A stretch of DNA of 60,796 nt from Phycisphaerales bacterium (GTDB taxonomy: Bacteria > Planctomycetota > Phycisphaerae > Phycisphaerales > SM1A02), in NCBI GenBank assembly GCA_022446885.1, contig JAKVBU010000019.1:1-60796 (forward strand), read 5' to 3'. This document shows positions 59,468 to 60,796 of the stretch, in pieces. The translations under genes were made by a program, and so were the position numbers. The notes below the pieces were generated by a model. It did not search any database. It saw only the letters and a program-made list of their open reading frames with translations, and was not told the origin of the DNA. Each line of letters begins with the position of its first letter. The first letter of the stretch is position 1.

Positions 59468-60475
59468 ATGTCTTTGTGTTCACTGGCATGTCTGTGCGCT
59501 TTGTCTGCAGTTTGCATGACTGGGTCGACTGAAGCGCTGACCCAGACGCTGTCTGAGATTCGGCGGCGCGGCGCCAGCCTCGACAGTGACGGCTTGCTGT
59601 CATTGGTCGATGCGAATTTTGCCGGCATCTCCATTGAGCATGAGCAGCAGACGATCGACACGCTGCTGCGGGCATGGGATCGCGTGCGTGATGTGCCTGA
59701 TGTGTCTGTCAACGAGATCGTTGCATCAACGGCATTGAAACGTGATGCGCTCAAGTGGCTGGATGTTGTCTACCACGCTTCGATGTACATCGATCCGGCC
59801 AACGCCGGCCCGCTGGAGGCACAGTTCGAGTCGGGCGGCCTGCGGCAGTGGTGGGGTCGTTGGACACGAGGGCCCCATCGGATGCGTCGTCTGGCAGCAA
59901 CCAGTTTGCTCAGTTTGCTCGACGAGGGGCCACCGGAGTCCATCGTGGCCCTGGGATGTGATCGCGGCGGGCTCTGGTCGTCTCGTGCAGATGGTCTGCT
60001 CGTGCACGACGGCGAGGCGTGTCGCCCCTCGGGCGTACTTGGCCTGGAGGGCCCTTGGGCTGGAGTGGGCATGCTCGCCACCGATGCCGCTCGGGGGCTG
60101 GCCGTTGTTCCCTCCCATGATCTGGCAGCTTGGATCGAGTCGCTCGACCCGGGCGCCGCTGTTGTCGAGCGTGATGGGCCGCTGTTGCGACTGCGGGTGG
60201 GATGGACAAGCCCTTGTTTTGTCTGGATGGATCCAGACAGAGACATGCGGGTGCAACGAGTGATTCGGCGCTGGATGGAAGGCGACGTTGAGTTTGAGTT
60301 GGAGACAACCCCGTCGGCGTGGTTAGAGACGGCGTCGGGCGTGTCAGTGCCAATGCGCGTCGTGCTGGAGCAGCGTGTTCGAGGGTGGCCCCGACCAATG
60401 TTGGAACTGGATCTGAAGGCGCTGCAGGTGACCGTTGGGGAGGGGGTCGATGTGCGATTCCTGGAACCACCCTGA
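59468..60475 (+). CDS. Hypothetical exported protein, 335 aa
   Basis: An N-terminal Cys-rich signal-like stretch (CSLACLCALSAVCMTGSTEA) precedes a helical part (EIRRRGASLDSDGLLSLVDANFAGISIEHEQQ) and a beta-rich second half (VGWTSPCFVWMDPDRDMRVQRVIRRW). No family recognised. It is co-transcribed with the Cys-rich protein at 59057. Confidence 0.62.
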   Translation: MSLCSLACLCALSAVCMTGSTEALTQTLSEIRRRGASLDSDGLLSLVDANFAGISIEHEQQTIDTLLRAWDRVRDVPDVSVNEIVASTALKRDALKWLDVVYHASMYIDPANAGPLEAQFESGGLRQWWGRWTRGPHRMRRLAATSLLSLLDEGPPESIVALGCDRGGLWSSRADGLLVHDGEACRPSGVLGLEGPWAGVGMLATDAARGLAVVPSHDLAAWIESLDPGAAVVERDGPLLRLRVGWTSPCFVWMDPDRDMRVQRVIRRWMEGDVEFELETTPSAWLETASGVSVPMRVVLEQRVRGWPRPMLELDLKALQVTVGEGVDVRFLEPP

Positions 60476-60530
60476 GGTGTGTCGTGGGGGTGGTTTGCAG
60501 GCCCCTCGGGCGGCGAGATGCCAAGTGGTC

Positions 60531-60560
60531 TTGCCTGCCCGGGGGGTCGTGCGGTACCCT
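60531..60560 (+). promoter_or_regulatory. tRNA-Tyr promoter (TTGCCT-18-TACCCT)
   Basis: TTGCCT (60531-60536), an 18-nt spacer and TACCCT (60555-60560) lie 11 nt before the tRNA-Tyr 5' end. Confidence 0.5.
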
Positions 60561-60571
60561 GCCCGGCCCCC

Positions 60572-60654
60572 GGGCGAGTACCCAAGTGGACAAAGGGGGC
60601 AGACTGTAAATCTGCTGGCGTACGCCTTCACAGGTTCGAATCCTGTCTCGCCCA
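60572..60654 (+). tRNA. tRNA-Tyr (anticodon GTA)
   Basis: An 83-nt class II tRNA with acceptor GGGCGAG/CTCGCCC, anticodon loop reading CTGTAAA with GTA, a long variable arm (TGGCGTACGCC) and T arm CAGG-TTCGAAT-CCTG. No encoded CCA. Confidence 0.95.
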
Positions 60655-60661
60655 TTCCCGC

Positions 60662-60697
60662 CCCCGGAAGTCGCCTCCTGCAGGCGAGTCCCGGGCT
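60662..60697 (+). terminator. Hairpin after tRNA-Tyr
   Basis: CGCCT/AGGCG inner and CCCGG/CCGGG outer stems without a T-tract; may be a processing signal between tRNA-Tyr and tRNA-Pro. Confidence 0.35.
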
Positions 60698-60721
60698 CCA
60701 TCGTGTCATGAGGGCACAGCA

Positions 60722-60795
<74 letters not shown>

Positions 60796-60796
60796 T

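Overview
The window (about 60.8 kb, GC-rich, densely coded) reads as chromosomal DNA of a Phycisphaerae-like planctomycete. Sequence reasons are a DUF1800/DUF1501 pair, exported proteins ending in a dockerin-like GDxxxxGxVxxxDL...WG tail (four of them) or a PEP-CTERM-like tail, a 1374-residue SecA with large insertions, LptE/BamD-type outer-membrane assembly proteins, and many first genes with a -10-like TAnnnT box only 6-12 nt before the start codon. The taxonomic call is inference; there is no rRNA here. No phage, insertion sequence, integrase or CRISPR array was seen. The first ~150 bases hold long C and G runs that look like a contig edge or artefact.

Layout. 0.2-9.0 kb: scattered metabolic genes (enolase-superfamily enzyme, sulfatase, GNAT, RarD, a secreted thioredoxin-fold protein, methyltransferase, small zincin, 58-aa basic protein, 3-hydroxyanthranilate dioxygenase, DUF1569, Rossmann/DUF2520). 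9.1-23.6 kb: a run of twelve leftward genes, mostly exported: PEP-CTERM protein, a hypothetical, a DCC1/LMF fusion, a choice-of-anchor-B protein, and a tightly overlapped five-gene unit (thioredoxin lipoprotein, HMA lipoprotein, NHL propeller, YtkA-like lipoprotein, di-haem peroxidase). DUF1501, DUF1800 and a CopA-type ATPase lie upstream of that unit. This periplasmic redox/metal unit is the best candidate for an undescribed system.

23.7-43.3 kb: housekeeping: secA, two unknown or poorly known genes, a TIM-barrel isomerase overlapping gamma-glutamyltransferase, a cysteine-free FmdB homologue, the rpsB-tsf operon, pyrC, a Cys-rich lipoprotein divergent from a shortened uvrC, a two-domain cupredoxin, ftsH, and a bamD-lptE-like pair. 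43.7-56.1 kb: a sigma-28-type factor with a structured leader and clear terminator, an orphan CoA-transferase B subunit divergent from an ALDH7-like dehydrogenase, Nudix, an FHA-GspE/PilB fusion ATPase, a beta-helix protein, korAB and mnmG. 56.2-60.8 kb: tRNA-Thr with a duplicated 3' end and hairpins, a GH16 glycosidase, a Cys-rich secreted protein, a hypothetical, tRNA-Tyr and tRNA-Pro.

How they fit together: korAB supplies 2-oxoacid oxidation; the sulfatase, GH16 and cupredoxin suggest marine polysaccharide use and an exported copper proteome. CopA, the HMA lipoprotein, the YtkA-like protein with an H-x-H-x-M cluster and the MauG-like enzyme could together form a copper or haem redox maturation route (inference). 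Starts were revised wherever an internal ATG/GTG had a better ribosome-binding site or -10 spacing, or matched the family's N-terminus better.
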